A stretch of DNA of 64,000 nt from Microbacterium sp. LWH11-1.2 (GCF_038397745.1 NZ_CP151636.1:1302001-1366000); one strand, 5' to 3'. Shown: positions 16,637 to 27,482, counted from the first letter of the stretch. Numbers and translations: made by a program. The notes: generated by a model not told the origin, from the sequence alone.

Positions 16637-17551
16637 TCAGTACTTCTGCCGGAACGCGCGGCGGATCACGAGGATGCCGACGACGCCGACGACGAACAGC
16701 ACCACGGCGACGGCCTGGCTGTATCCGACCTTCGACTGGTTGAAGGCGAAGTCGTAGACGAGGAACGACAGGGTGGCGGTGGCGTTGCCGGGGCCGCCCT
16801 TGGTGAGCAGCAGCACGACGGCGGCGGAGGAGAACAGTGTCCAGAGGAACTGCAGCATCGTGACGACGCCGACGAACTCCCGGCACATCGGCCAGGCGAT
16901 GCTCCACATGCGGCGGAAGTGGCCGCACCCGTCGATCTCGGCGGCTTCGAAGACCGAGGCGTCGATGGAGTTGAGTCGCGCGGCGAGCATGATCGCGGAC
17001 ACCGACATGCTGCACCAGATGGTGACGATGATGATCGACAGCATCGCGCTGTCGCCGTTCGCGAGCCACGGGCGGGCTAACTGCTCGAGACCGAGGATCT
17101 CGAGGAAGCCGTTGATCATGCCCTTCGGCGCGAAGACGCCGATGAACACCATGGCGAGGGCGGATGCCGAGAGCAGCACGGGCGTGAACATGAGGGCGCG
17201 GACGAACCGGTGGCCGCGGGGCTTCAGGTTCAGGTAGTACGCGATCATGAACGCACCCACGACCACGATCGGCAGGGTGACGACGAGCTGGAGGATCGTG
17301 TTGCCGGTCGCCAGCCACACGACCGGGTCGCCGGCCAGGCGGACGAAGTTCTCGAATCCGGCGGGGGTGCGCGGGGCGATGAGCCCTCGCCAGTTCACGG
17401 TGGAGAAGTAGAAGAGGCTGACGAGGGGGCCGATCGTGAAGACGAGGAACCACAGCAGCGCGGGGAGCGTTGCCGACAGCTGCAGCATCTCGCTCCGTCG
17501 GCGGGATCTGCGGCGCCGAAGCGCGACGACGTCGGGGGACAGGGCGGTCAT
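16637..17551 (-). CDS. Carbohydrate ABC transporter permease (MalF/CUT1 type)
   Basis: A 304-residue permease with six predicted helices. The cytoplasmic N-terminus is very basic (RRRRSRRR), helix 1 is TLPALLWFLVFTIGPLVSLFYF, and the EAA loop reads FEAAEIDGCGHFRRMWSIAWP. The start at ATG 17551 is chosen because the membrane part follows directly and a stem-loop lies just upstream. It pairs with the MalG-type permease 14 bases downstream to form the channel of a sugar importer. Confidence 0.92.
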   Translation of the reverse strand: MTALSPDVVALRRRRSRRRSEMLQLSATLPALLWFLVFTIGPLVSLFYFSTVNWRGLIAPRTPAGFENFVRLAGDPVVWLATGNTILQLVVTLPIVVVGAFMIAYYLNLKPRGHRFVRALMFTPVLLSASALAMVFIGVFAPKGMINGFLEILGLEQLARPWLANGDSAMLSIIIVTIWCSMSVSAIMLAARLNSIDASVFEAAEIDGCGHFRRMWSIAWPMCREFVGVVTMLQFLWTLFSSAAVVLLLTKGGPGNATATLSFLVYDFAFNQSKVGYSQAVAVVLFVVGVVGILVIRRAFRQKY

Positions 17552-17571
17552 GGATGCTCCAGCAGTCGGGA

Positions 17572-17601
17572 GGGCGGTCCGGCGGATGCGCCGGACCGCC
17601 C
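17572..17601 (-). promoter_or_regulatory. Intercistronic stem-loop after the CUT1 binding-protein gene
   Basis: A perfect 13-bp inverted repeat, GGGCGGTCCGGCG (17572-17584) and CGCCGGACCGCCC (17589-17601), with a 4-base loop. It lies between the binding-protein stop and the first permease start. It probably stabilises the upstream mRNA or attenuates read-through, giving excess binding protein. Similar hairpins follow the other two binding-protein genes of the window. Confidence 0.75.
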
Positions 17602-17609
17602 CGGCGGTC

Positions 17610-18893
17610 TTACTTCGCGGCGGCGTAGATGTCGTCGACGGTCTGGCAGATCGTCGCGGCATCCGTGCCGGGGGTGAAGGCGACCGAGGTCGCGCGGTAC
17701 ATCGGGTTGGAGACGTCGGCCGGCACGTAGATGTCGGGCATCACGGGGAAGTCCACGGCCTCGGGCAGCTCGGTCAGCGACTGGGCGAGCAGCGGAGAGG
17801 TGACGCCGGACGTGTCGCCGCCGAAGTCGGCCACCGGGATCACGCCGCCCTCGTCGAGGATGCCCTTGAGCACGTCGTTGCCGTACATGTAGGTGATGAG
17901 CTGCTCGACCGCGTCGATCTTCTCCTCGCCGTTGGGGCTGATCCACCACCCGGCGGACGTCGAGCCGCGGTAGGCGAGGGGCTTGTCGAACGGCGCGCCG
18001 TCGGCGACCGGGAGTCCGCCGAGCACCGTGGCAGCGGCGAGCTCGTCCGAGGCGGACGGATACGCCCACGACCCGATCGGAGCGATGGCGGCCTGTCCGT
18101 CCATGTACGCGGCCTGCGCCTGGTCTGCCGTGTATCCCTCGACGCCGTCGACGAAGACGCCTGCGTCGCGGAGCTCGACGAGCAGTTCGATGCCCTTCAT
18201 GGCCTCGGGGTTGTCACACGTACCGCCCTCCGCGTAGACCTGCTTGGCCTCGTCGGTCGACATGTACATCTCGAGGAACTGCAGGAAGATCTTCTGCCCT
18301 GACCAGTCGATACCGCCCAGCGCGACCGGGGCGATGCCGGCGGCGCGCAGCTTCTTCGTCGCGTCGATGAGCTCGTCGGTCGTGGTGGGGACGCTTTCGA
18401 CACCGGCGTGAGTCAGCAGGTCGGTGTTGTACCACCACGGCCACGTGAACCCGGAGTACGGGAAGGCGCGGACGTTGTCCTCGGCATCCGTCCAGTCCAC
18501 GAGCGCGTCCTCGGGGATCCGGTCGGCGATGCCCCATTCCTCGATGTAGTCGTTCACGGGCACCACGGCGCCGTTGATCGCCCAGTCGAGCTGCTTCTCG
18601 AGGAGCCCGACCAGCAGCACGTCGGCCTCTTCGCCGGCGAGAAGCGAGGTCTCGTAGACCTGGTTCAGGTTGTCGCCGGATTCGAGCACCTTGACCTCGA
18701 TGCCGGTCTCCTCGGTGAACGCCTCGAAGGCGGCGAACAGCGGCTTGTTCTGCGCCTGGCTCGCCGTCCAGTTCGTCTGGACGACGATCTGGTTCGGGTC
18801 GCTGGCGGGCTGGCTGCTCGCGCAGGCCCCGAGGCTCACGGCGAGCACGACGGCACTGGCTCCGGCCAGGGGGATGGACACGCGCTTCTGCAC
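17610..18893 (-). CDS. Sugar ABC transporter substrate-binding lipoprotein (family 1)
   Basis: A 427-residue lipoprotein. The signal peptide ends in the lipobox LGAC (Cys24) and a Ser/Pro linker follows. The mature part is a two-lobed family 1 binding protein with aromatic-rich stretches (GFTWPWWYNTDLL, GSWAYPS, SAGWWISPNGEE) that can stack on sugar rings. It captures an oligosaccharide outside the membrane and hands it to the two permeases downstream. The promoter region carries a GntR-type direct repeat (18961-18977). The C-terminus (CQTVDDIYAAAK) is normal for the family. Confidence 0.92.
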   Translation of the reverse strand: MQKRVSIPLAGASAVVLAVSLGACASSQPASDPNQIVVQTNWTASQAQNKPLFAAFEAFTEETGIEVKVLESGDNLNQVYETSLLAGEEADVLLVGLLEKQLDWAINGAVVPVNDYIEEWGIADRIPEDALVDWTDAEDNVRAFPYSGFTWPWWYNTDLLTHAGVESVPTTTDELIDATKKLRAAGIAPVALGGIDWSGQKIFLQFLEMYMSTDEAKQVYAEGGTCDNPEAMKGIELLVELRDAGVFVDGVEGYTADQAQAAYMDGQAAIAPIGSWAYPSASDELAAATVLGGLPVADGAPFDKPLAYRGSTSAGWWISPNGEEKIDAVEQLITYMYGNDVLKGILDEGGVIPVADFGGDTSGVTSPLLAQSLTELPEAVDFPVMPDIYVPADVSNPMYRATSVAFTPGTDAATICQTVDDIYAAAK

Positions 18894-18960
18894 GAGAGAC
18901 CTCCTTGTCGGCCGGTCGGATACCGGCGATTCCCTGAATGGTACTGTCTCGGACTCTAAG

Positions 18961-18977
18961 TGGTCAATACTGGTATG
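18961..18977. promoter_or_regulatory. Putative GntR operator upstream of the CUT1 operon
   Basis: TGGTCAATACTGGTATG contains two TGGT half-sites exactly 10 bp apart and matches the site before the GntR gene (31094-31110) at 15 of 17 bases. On the leftward strand it overlaps a TTGACC -35 candidate that is followed 18 bp later by TACCAT. Bound regulator would block RNA polymerase at the binding-protein promoter. Confidence 0.65.
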
Positions 18978-18987
18978 TAAAAGACCT

Positions 18988-19932
18988 CTAACTAAATACG
19001 ACGACGCCCTTCACGAAGTCGGCAGGACGCTCCTCCATCAGCTCATACGCCCGATCCACGTCTTCGAGGGCGAAGGTGTGGGTGATGAGCGGCAGGTAGC
19101 TGAAGCGGCCGTCGGCGATCATCGCGAGGCCCTCGCGCATCGCACGGACCGTGCGCGGGCGCTCGGGGGAGAAGCCGTTCACGAGCGTCGCGCCCTTGTA
19201 CCAGAGCTCCATGTCCATCGGCGCGTCGCCGGCGTGGTGGTACCCGACGATGCACACGGTGCCGTACGGGCGCACGAGCGAGGACGTGGTCCGCAGCGCG
19301 GCGGTCACCCCCGTGGCCTCGACGACGACGTCCATGCGCTGCTCGCGCCGGCCGGATGATGAGACGAACTCACCCGGCAGGTCATCGGGGTGATAGGCCT
19401 CATGCGCGCCGAGCGCCAGGGCGCGTGCGCGCGCGGCCGGATTCGGGTCGACGGCCACCAGCAGTCCCGGCAGGCGGGTCGCGGCCAGCTGGACGAGGCC
19501 GAGACCCATGAAGCCGAGCCCCACGACCGCGACGCGATCACCCGGACGGATGCGGCTGCGGGACAGCGCCTCCTCGAGGTCGGCGAGTGGCTCTCCGATC
19601 ACATGCTGCGGCGCGAACCCCGCCGGCACGCGCAGGATCGAATCGGCGTCGAGCGCGACCCGGGTGGCGAAGCCGTCGCCGCCGAGACCGGTCACGACCT
19701 CGCCCACCTGCCAGCGTCCGGCGGGGTCGCCGACCGCGCTGATCCGGCCGACGGTCTCGTGGCCGAGCCGTACCGGCTTCTCCGGCGTTCCGTGCTCGCG
19801 CCATGGCGTGCGATCGGACGTGCAGACGCCGCATGCCAGCACGTCGATCACCACCTGGGAGGGCGTCGGGATCGGATCGGGCGCCTCGACGATCTCGGAC
19901 CGGCGCGGACCGACTACCTGGCTGATGAGCAT
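18988..19932 (-). CDS. Zinc-type medium-chain alcohol/polyol dehydrogenase
   Basis: A 314-residue MDR enzyme. The catalytic zinc site is visible: Cys in ACGVCTSD (about residue 35) and GHE (about residue 58). The Rossmann motif is VAVVGLGFMGLGLVQLA. The four-Cys structural zinc lobe found in classical members is missing, which explains the short length. It probably oxidises or reduces a sugar, polyol or sugar alcohol with NAD(P). ATG 19932 follows AGGAG. The gene lies between the CUT1 operon downstream and a divergent Gfo/Idh operon, so it probably belongs to the same catabolic island. Confidence 0.85.
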   Translation of the reverse strand: MLISQVVGPRRSEIVEAPDPIPTPSQVVIDVLACGVCTSDRTPWREHGTPEKPVRLGHETVGRISAVGDPAGRWQVGEVVTGLGGDGFATRVALDADSILRVPAGFAPQHVIGEPLADLEEALSRSRIRPGDRVAVVGLGFMGLGLVQLAATRLPGLLVAVDPNPAARARALALGAHEAYHPDDLPGEFVSSSGRREQRMDVVVEATGVTAALRTTSSLVRPYGTVCIVGYHHAGDAPMDMELWYKGATLVNGFSPERPRTVRAMREGLAMIADGRFSYLPLITHTFALEDVDRAYELMEERPADFVKGVVVFS

Positions 19933-20033
19933 GGAATTCTCCTCCGGCGGGTGACTGCGGACCACTCACCGGCTTGTCTCAATTGGACAGCAAGTGGTTG
20001 CACTCATCATAGAAGCGTATTAGCTTGGCCCTC

Positions 20034-20051
20034 AGTGGTATTTCAATGGAC
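20034..20051. promoter_or_regulatory. Weak GntR-like repeat in the 18988/20113 divergent promoter
   Basis: AGTGGTATTTCAATGGAC has TGGTAT followed 11 bp later by TGGAC. A related AGTGGTTG lies at 19993-20000. These resemble the half-sites of the stronger operators elsewhere but not the full 17-mer. They sit in the AT-rich gap between two divergent sugar genes and may be a lower-affinity site. Confidence 0.35.
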
Positions 20052-20112
20052 TACTACAAACGCTCGAAGGAGAGGCCATAGTGTACCAGTTCCCCCTGAC
20101 GGACGGGCCGCG

Positions 20113-21183
20113 ATGACGGCGGCCCTCACCGCTGCCGTTCTCGGCGCGGGTGCGCAGGGAGCAGTTCACGCCTTCGGCCTCTCCCGCATCCCCGGGATGC
20201 GCATCGTCGCGATCAGCGACGTCGATCCGGATGCCGCCGCGTCTCTCGCGGCCCGCCACGACGCCCGGGCGTACACCGATCTCGAAGCCCTGCTGGCCGA
20301 CCACCGCGTGGACCTGCTGAGCATCTGCGCGCCGGCTGCCGTGCACCGCGCCGTCGTCGACGCCGCGATCGCGCACGGGGTGCGCGCGATCCACTGCGAG
20401 AAGCCGATGGCCCTCACGTACGGCGACGCACGCCATCTGGTCGCGGCGACCGCGGACGCGGGCGTCGCCCTGACCGTCAATCACCAGCGACGCTTCGACC
20501 GCATGCACCGCGAGGTGCGGGAACTCGTGCAGGACGGCGTGATCGGAGCGCTCACCGGCGCGCAGGGCTACTGCGCGAACCTCTTCGACTGGGGATCCCA
20601 CACGCTCGACCTGATCCGGCTGCACCTCGGGGACCCGCGGGCGGTCTCGGTGCTCGCGCAGATCGACGTCGCCGCCCGCAAGCGCGTCTACGGGGCGCTG
20701 ACCGAGACGGCCGGCATCGTCAAGGTGCGCTTCGACAGCGGCACCGATGCGATCATCGCGACCGGACGCGATGAGCGCCTGCACGCGCTCGGCGACAACG
20801 GGATCGTGCTGCAGGGCACGCGGGGACGCGTCGACATCTTCGGCGGGCGCGCGCTCGTGCACGCCGACGGCCGCGAGCCCCGCGAGATCGCGGAATCCGT
20901 CGACCCCGCCTTCGCGATCGAGCTCGGCGGCGTCGACGCCACGATCATCGAGCAGACCGCCCTCGCTCTCGCCGACCTCGCCCGCTGTCTGACGACGGGC
21001 GAAGAGCCCGTGCTGCACGCCCACCACGGACTCGCTGCTGCGGAGATCATCTTCGCCGCCTACGAGTCGAGCGTGCGCCGCGGCACCGTGCGGCTGCCGC
21101 TGGACGTGTTCGACAACCCGCTCCAGCGCGGGCTCGACCAGGGGCTCTGGACGCCCGCCGGCGAGATCGTTTCGACCTACTGA
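20113..21183 (+). CDS. Gfo/Idh/MocA-family sugar oxidoreductase
   Basis: A 356-residue NAD(P)-dependent oxidoreductase. The N-terminal Rossmann domain opens with AAVLGAGAQGAVHA and contains the family signature HCEKPMAL (catalytic Lys in EKP). The C-terminal alpha/beta substrate domain carries the NLFDWGSHTLDLIRLHLGD segment, whose Asp and His usually form the active site. Members oxidise hydroxyls of sugars, inositols or glycosides, often at C3. It is the first gene of a rightward operon with a DppBCDF-type importer 36 bases downstream. The start ATG 20113 begins the Rossmann fold. Confidence 0.88.
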   Translation: MTAALTAAVLGAGAQGAVHAFGLSRIPGMRIVAISDVDPDAAASLAARHDARAYTDLEALLADHRVDLLSICAPAAVHRAVVDAAIAHGVRAIHCEKPMALTYGDARHLVAATADAGVALTVNHQRRFDRMHREVRELVQDGVIGALTGAQGYCANLFDWGSHTLDLIRLHLGDPRAVSVLAQIDVAARKRVYGALTETAGIVKVRFDSGTDAIIATGRDERLHALGDNGIVLQGTRGRVDIFGGRALVHADGREPREIAESVDPAFAIELGGVDATIIEQTALALADLARCLTTGEEPVLHAHHGLAAAEIIFAAYESSVRRGTVRLPLDVFDNPLQRGLDQGLWTPAGEIVSTY

Positions 21184-21219
21184 CGTGAGAGAGATGGAAG
21201 CGATGAGAGAGGCCGTGGC

Positions 21220-22203
21220 ATGAGAGTGCTCCTGCGGCGAGGACTGTTCTATCTGATCACCGCCTTCGCGGCGATCACGATCAACTTCTTCCTCCCCCGA
21301 ATGATGCCGGGCGACCCGATCGAGCGGATGCTCACGCGGTTCCAGGGAAAGCTGAGCCCCGAGGCGGTGTACGCGCTCCGGCAGCTGTTCGGCCAGGGGG
21401 ACGCCAACCTGTGGAACCAGTACTGGGAGTACTGGGGCAACATCTTCACCGGCAACCTCGGGGTGTCGATCAGCGCGTACCCCGCGCCCGTGTCGACGAT
21501 GATCCTGCAGGGGCTGCCCTGGACGCTGTCGCTCATCGGCATCTGCACCGTGCTGAGCTTCGTGATCGGCGTCGGGCTCGGCATGCTCGTCGGCTGGCGC
21601 CGCGGCTCGTGGATGGACGGTCTCGTGCCGGCCACCACCTTCATCTCGTCGATCCCCTACTTCTGGTTCGGGCTGATCATGGTCTACGTCTTCGCCGTGC
21701 TGCTGCGATGGTTCCCGCTGTCGGGCGGATATGAGCCAGGGCTGATGCCGGGGTTCAACCTGGAGTTCATCGGGAGCGTCATCTCCTACGGGATGCTGCC
21801 GGCGATCACGATCATCGTGTCGTCGATCGGCGGCTGGCTCCTCGGGATGCGCAACATGATGGTCACCACCCTCAGCGAGGACTACGTGCTCCTCGCGCAG
21901 GCCAAGGGTCTCAAGACCCGGCGGGTGATGAGCACCTACGCCGGACGCAACGCGGTGCTGCCCTCGCTCGCGAGCTTCGCGATGTCGCTCGGCTTCCTCG
22001 TCGGCGGATCGATCGTCACCGAGGTCGTCTTCAACTACCCGGGACTCGGCTACACGCTGTTCCAGGCGGTCCAGCAGCAGGACTACCCGCTGATGCAGGG
22101 CATCTTCCTCGTGATCACCATCACCGTACTGGTGGCGAACCTCGTCGCGGACTTCGCCTACGTGATGCTCGATCCCCGCACCCGTCAGGAGGCCCGCCGA
22201 TGA
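21220..22203 (+). CDS. ABC transporter permease, DppB/OppB type
   Basis: A 327-residue permease with six helices. The N-terminal region FFLPRMMPGDPIERML is characteristic of DppB, the large outside loop follows helix 1, and the EAA-like loop reads EDYVLLAQAKGLKTRRVM. In this family the substrate may be peptide or oligosaccharide; the surrounding sugar-modifying genes favour an oligosaccharide or glycoside. It overlaps the next gene by 4 bases (ATGA), indicating translational coupling. Confidence 0.92.
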   Translation: MRVLLRRGLFYLITAFAAITINFFLPRMMPGDPIERMLTRFQGKLSPEAVYALRQLFGQGDANLWNQYWEYWGNIFTGNLGVSISAYPAPVSTMILQGLPWTLSLIGICTVLSFVIGVGLGMLVGWRRGSWMDGLVPATTFISSIPYFWFGLIMVYVFAVLLRWFPLSGGYEPGLMPGFNLEFIGSVISYGMLPAITIIVSSIGGWLLGMRNMMVTTLSEDYVLLAQAKGLKTRRVMSTYAGRNAVLPSLASFAMSLGFLVGGSIVTEVVFNYPGLGYTLFQAVQQQDYPLMQGIFLVITITVLVANLVADFAYVMLDPRTRQEARR

Positions 22204-24079
22204 CGACCCCGCTCACCGCCACCCTCGCCGCGCCTCAGCCCGCTCCCAAGAAGGGGCGCAACCTCGACTGGCTGCACGGACTCCGCTCCGCCAAGATCAT
22301 CGTCGGCGGCACCGTCTTCCTGCTTTTCGTGCTCGTCGCGATCTTCGGGCCGATGGTCGTCACGACCGACCCGAGCGCCGTCAGCACCGAGGTGCTGCTG
22401 CCGCCGTCGCCCGAGCACTGGCTCGGCACGACGCACACCGGTCAGGATCTGTTCGCGCAGATGGTCTACGGCACCCGCATCTCGATGTTCGTCGGTGTGG
22501 TCTCCGCCTTCTTCGCCACGGCGCTGTCGCTCATCGTCGGCCTCACAGCGGGGTACGTGGGCGGGCTCGGCGACGAGCTGCTCTCGGTGCTCTCGAACAT
22601 CTTCCTCGTGATCCCGGGCCTGCCGCTGGTGGTCATCCTCGCCGGATATCTGCCGAGCACGGGCTCGATCGGCATCATCATCGTGATCTCGATCACCGGC
22701 TGGGCCTGGGGTGCCCGCGTGCTGCGGGCGCAGACGCTGTCGCTCCGCAACCGTGACTTCGTCGAGGCCGCGCGCGTCGCCGGCGACCGCACCTTCCGCA
22801 TCATCTGGAGCGAGATCCTTCCGAACATGCTCGCGATCGTGGCGTCGTCGTTCCTCGCGACCGTGACCGGCGGCATCCTGACCCAGGCGGGTCTCGCCTT
22901 CCTCGGCATGACGGACGTGACCGAATGGTCGTGGGGCGGCATCCTCTACTGGGCGCAGAACAGCTCGGCGCTCCTGTTCGGCGCGTGGTGGTGGTTCGTG
23001 CCCCCGGGGCTCGCGATCGCCGTCGTCGGAACCGCTCTCGCCCTGGTGAACTTCGGCATCGATGAGTTCGTCAACCCGCGTCTGCGGGCGGCGGGCCTCG
23101 GCACGAAGGCCGGAACCAAGACGCAGTTCAAGCGTCCCCGTCAGCCGCTGCTGAACCTCCGCAAGCCGCGTCGCGACCTCGACGAGGACACCGCCTTCGT
23201 CGCGGGCGAAGCCGTGCTGCAGATCTCCCATCTGTCGGTCGAGTACCAGACGCGCGACGGGGCCTTCCGTGCCGTCGACGACGTCAGCCTGACCCTGCAC
23301 CGCGGCGAGATCGTCGGTCTCGCGGGCGAGTCGGGATCGGGCAAGACGACCCTCGCCTACGCCGTGACACGTCTGCTGCGCCCGCCGGCCGTCATCGCGG
23401 GCGGCGAGATCATGTACACCGGCCGCGACGGCGAGCAGATCGACGTGCTCGGTCTCGACGACCGGGAGCTGAAGGCGTTCCGGTGGTCCGAGATCGCGAT
23501 GGTGCTGCAGTCCGCGATGAACGCGCTCAACCCGGTCATCTCGGTCGGCGACCAGATCGAGGACATCTTCATCGACCACGATCTGGGCCTGAGCCGGGAG
23601 GAGCGCCGCCGGCGCGCGGGCGATCTGCTGCGCACGGTCGGCATCGACCCGATCCGGCTCGCCAGCTATCCGCATCAGCTCAGCGGCGGCATGCGGCAGC
23701 GCGTGATGATCGCGATGGCACTCTCACTCAAGCCGCGCGTCATCATCATGGACGAGCCCACGACGGCGCTCGACGTGATCGTGCAGCGCAGCATCATCGA
23801 CGAGATCGCGCGCCTGCGCCACGATTTCGGCTTCGCGGTGCTGTTCATCACGCACGACCTGGGCCTGCTGCTCGAGATCAGCGACCGCGTCGGCGTGATG
23901 CGCAAGGGGCGTCTGGTCGAGGAGAACACTCCCGAGGAGCTGCTCGCGAACGCCGAGCACGACTACACCCGACACCTGCTGCGGTCGTTCCCCAGCCTCC
24001 GCGGCGACGCGCCGCTGTCGGGAGGCGGTCGTTACATCGCGGAGGACGGCGAGACCGCCTCCGAGGAAGTGGGAGCACG

Positions 24080-24083
<4 letters not shown>
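22200..24083 (+). CDS. Fused ABC permease (DppC) and ATPase (DppD)
   Basis: A 627-residue fusion. Residues about 1-300 are a DppC permease (GTTHTGQDLFAQMVYGTRIS, EAARVAGDRTFRIIWSEILPN, GLAFLGMTDVTEWSWG). A basic linker (FKRPRQPLLNLRKPRR, about 308-324) leads to a DppD-type ATPase from about 340. Walker A is GESGSGKTT, the signature LSGGMRQR, Walker B VIIMDEPTTALD, and FITHDLGLLLEISDRV carries the switch His. The fusion ties one nucleotide-binding domain to one permease. It overlaps both neighbours by 4 bases. The usual DppD iron-sulfur Cys motif at the C-terminus is absent. Confidence 0.92.
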
Positions 24084-25039
<956 letters not shown>

Positions 25040-25106
25040 CGAGCACCTCCGCAGTTCCTTCATGTCCCCCGCAGTGTCCTCGCAGTCTCAATGAAAGGAA
25101 GTCGGC

Positions 25107-26753
25107 ATGCCCATGCGCACGTCGAAACGAGCGGCCATCGCCACCCTGGCGGTCGCCGCCCTCATCACCGGCCTCGCCGCCTGCGCCCCCAGCGGCGCAT
25201 CGAACTCCGGGGGAGGCGACACGATCCTCACGGTCGGCCGCTCGTCCGCCTCCGTGCAGCAGGTCTTCAACCCCTACCTGCCCACCACCGCGTACCAGCT
25301 CGGTTCCGAGGGCATGATCTACGAGCCCCTCGTGCAGGTCAACACCACCAAGGCCGGTGACTTCAAGCCGTGGCTGGCGACCGAGTGGGAGTGGAACACC
25401 GAGGGCACCGAGCTCTCGCTCCAGCTCCGCGACGGCGTGAAATGGACAGACGGCGAGGACTTCACGAGTGAGGATGTGGTCTACAGCTACCAGCTCATCA
25501 AGGACCACCCGGAGCTGAACCTCACCGGCATCCAGTTCGACACGATCACCGCGCCCGATGAGCACTCCGTCGTGCTGACGTTCGCCACCCCGTCGGCGAA
25601 CTTCTTCGACAAGATCATCTACCTGAGCATCGTGCCCGAGCACGTGTACGGCGAGGTCGACGACGTCGCCGGGTACGCCGACGACAAGCCGGTCGGCACG
25701 GGTCCGTTCATGCTCGACACGTTCACGCCGGAGAGCTACACGCTCACGAAGAACCCCGACTACTGGCAGAAGGGCAAGCCCGCGATCGACGGCCTGCGCT
25801 TCGTCCCGTACAAGGACAACACGGCGGTCTCGCAGGCCATGGTGCAGGGCGACGTCGACTGGTGCAGCTGCTACATGGCGAACGTCGAGGAGACGTTCCT
25901 CTCCCGCAGCGACGACTTCCACATCCTGTGGTCGGTCGTCGGCGCCGACGGTCTCATCACGAACAACCAGAGCTTCCCGTTCAACGAGCGCGAGATCCGC
26001 GAGGCCGCCAGCCTTGCGATCGACCGCCAGCAGGTGGCCGACGTCGCCAACCGACCGGCGGCGACCTGGAAGGGCGGCCTCCCGCTGCCCGTGTTCGAGG
26101 ATGCCATCGCGCCCGGCCTCGAGGACGAGGTGTACGAGTACGACGTCGACGGTGCGAAGAAGATCCTCGAGGGGCTCGGCTTCACGATGGGCTCCGACGG
26201 GTACTACGAGCGCGACGGCCAGCAGCTGGCCTTCGAGATCACGATCCCGCAGGCGTTCACCGAGCAGGTCGCGGCCGCCCAGATCATCCAGTCGAACCTC
26301 AAGGAGGCCGGCTTCAAGGTCGACGTCAACGGCGTCGCCGTCGAGGCGATCAACGGCATCACCAGCAAGGGCGAGTTCCAGGCCACGATCGGCTACCCGA
26401 TCGCGACGCAGATCCTCGCGGTGAACCTGTACGACTCGTGGATGAACCCCGCCTACTCGCTGCCGATCGGCGAGGCCATCCCGACGTACCAGAACATCCA
26501 GCGCACCGAGGACCCGGAGATCGCGCAGTACTTCGCCGACTACTTCGCCGCGACCACCGACGACGAGCGCACCGCCGCCGTCACGGGTCTGGAGGAGCAG
26601 TTCATCGAGGAGATGCCATGGCTCGTCCTCTCGTACTACCAGGCCTACGCCGGGTGGAGCGAGAAGAAAGCCACCGGCTGGCCCGAGGAGAACGACCCGT
26701 ACTGGGGCGCTTTCGTCAACCCGGTCGTCGCGCTGGAGCTCCAGCCCAAGTGA
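25107..26753 (+). CDS. Family 5 solute-binding lipoprotein of the Dpp-type importer
   Basis: A 548-residue lipoprotein. Its signal peptide ends in the lipobox LAAC (Cys26). Mature sequence shows family 5 marks: MIYEPLVQVNTTK near the N-terminus, LRDGVKWTDGEDFTSEDVVYS (about 110-130) and GTGPFMLDTFTPESYTLTKNPDYW (about 200). Such proteins bind peptides or, in many soil and plant-associated bacteria, beta-glucosides and other oligosaccharides. Its position inside a sugar-modifying operon supports a glycoside. A long stem-loop follows the stop. Confidence 0.92.
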   Translation: MPMRTSKRAAIATLAVAALITGLAACAPSGASNSGGGDTILTVGRSSASVQQVFNPYLPTTAYQLGSEGMIYEPLVQVNTTKAGDFKPWLATEWEWNTEGTELSLQLRDGVKWTDGEDFTSEDVVYSYQLIKDHPELNLTGIQFDTITAPDEHSVVLTFATPSANFFDKIIYLSIVPEHVYGEVDDVAGYADDKPVGTGPFMLDTFTPESYTLTKNPDYWQKGKPAIDGLRFVPYKDNTAVSQAMVQGDVDWCSCYMANVEETFLSRSDDFHILWSVVGADGLITNNQSFPFNEREIREAASLAIDRQQVADVANRPAATWKGGLPLPVFEDAIAPGLEDEVYEYDVDGAKKILEGLGFTMGSDGYYERDGQQLAFEITIPQAFTEQVAAAQIIQSNLKEAGFKVDVNGVAVEAINGITSKGEFQATIGYPIATQILAVNLYDSWMNPAYSLPIGEAIPTYQNIQRTEDPEIAQYFADYFAATTDDERTAAVTGLEEQFIEEMPWLVLSYYQAYAGWSEKKATGWPEENDPYWGAFVNPVVALELQPK

Positions 26754-26764
26754 CCGAGTAGACC

Positions 26765-26805
26765 TTCGACGGGCTCAGGACCGCACGGTTCCTGAGCCCG
26801 TCGAA
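26765..26805 (+). promoter_or_regulatory. Intercistronic stem-loop after the family 5 binding-protein gene
   Basis: A perfect 16-bp inverted repeat with arms TTCGACGGGCTCAGGA (26765-26780) and TCCTGAGCCCGTCGAA (26790-26805), around a 9-base loop. It lies between the binding protein and the ThuA-like gene. The core resembles palindromes often scattered between genes of Microbacteriaceae, though I saw only this copy here. It would slow read-through or protect upstream mRNA. Confidence 0.75.
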
Positions 26806-26834
26806 CGGCCCACTCACCAACCCGAGGAGAACCC

Positions 26835-27482
26835 ATGTCCACCCGCGCCCTCGTCGTCGTCGGCGGCGACGACACCCACCACGACCTCCTGGGCGCTGCC
26901 GACGTCCTCACCCGCATCGGTGCCGGAGCCGGGTTCGCCACGGCACCGGCTGTCGGCATGCAGCGTTTCGCGAACGCCCGGCCCGAGACGGCGGATGCCG
27001 ACGTCTACGTGCTCTACGACTCCGGCGCCTCGTTCCCCGGCGCGCAGCAGGCCGCGCTCGCCGCGGCGGTCGCGGCGGGCAAGGGACTCGTCGCCCTGCA
27101 CATGTCGAACGTGATGAGCGACCCGCAGGGTACCGATCGGGCGTTCTTCGAGCTGCTCGGCAACCACTACCTGTCGCACGGCCCCGGACACCACGAGGGC
27201 CGGCATCGGATCGAGATCGTGGCGCAGCATCCGATCACGGACGGCGTCGAGGACTTCGAGCTCTTCGACGAGTACTACGAGTTCGCGTTCGCCGATGAGG
27301 ATCATCTCGTGCTCGCCGAGCGCACCAGGGAGGACGGGGTGCGGATCCCCGTCCTGTACGTGCGGGAGGTCGGCGAAGGGCGCGTGGTCTATCTCGCCCT
27401 CGGGCACGACATGCGCGCGTGGGGTGAGCCGCCGTTCCGCCGGCTCGTCACTCAGGCGATCCGCTGGGCGGGACGCGCATGA
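26835..27482 (+). CDS. ThuA-like (trehalose-utilisation) domain protein
   Basis: A 215-residue protein with the flavodoxin-like/class I amidotransferase-like fold of ThuA. Marks are VVVGGDDTHHDLLGA at the N-terminus, a LVALHMSNVMSDPQ segment, a GHHEGRHRIEIVAQHPITDGVEDFELFDEYYEF-like centre (short pieces quoted) and VYLALGHDMRAW near the C-terminus. In rhizobia ThuA works with the Gfo/Idh enzyme ThuB in conversion of 3-keto-disaccharides. Here two Gfo/Idh enzymes sit in the same transcription unit, which supports a similar keto-sugar role. It overlaps the next gene by 4 bases. Confidence 0.82.
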   Translation: MSTRALVVVGGDDTHHDLLGAADVLTRIGAGAGFATAPAVGMQRFANARPETADADVYVLYDSGASFPGAQQAALAAAVAAGKGLVALHMSNVMSDPQGTDRAFFELLGNHYLSHGPGHHEGRHRIEIVAQHPITDGVEDFELFDEYYEFAFADEDHLVLAERTREDGVRIPVLYVREVGEGRVVYLALGHDMRAWGEPPFRRLVTQAIRWAGRA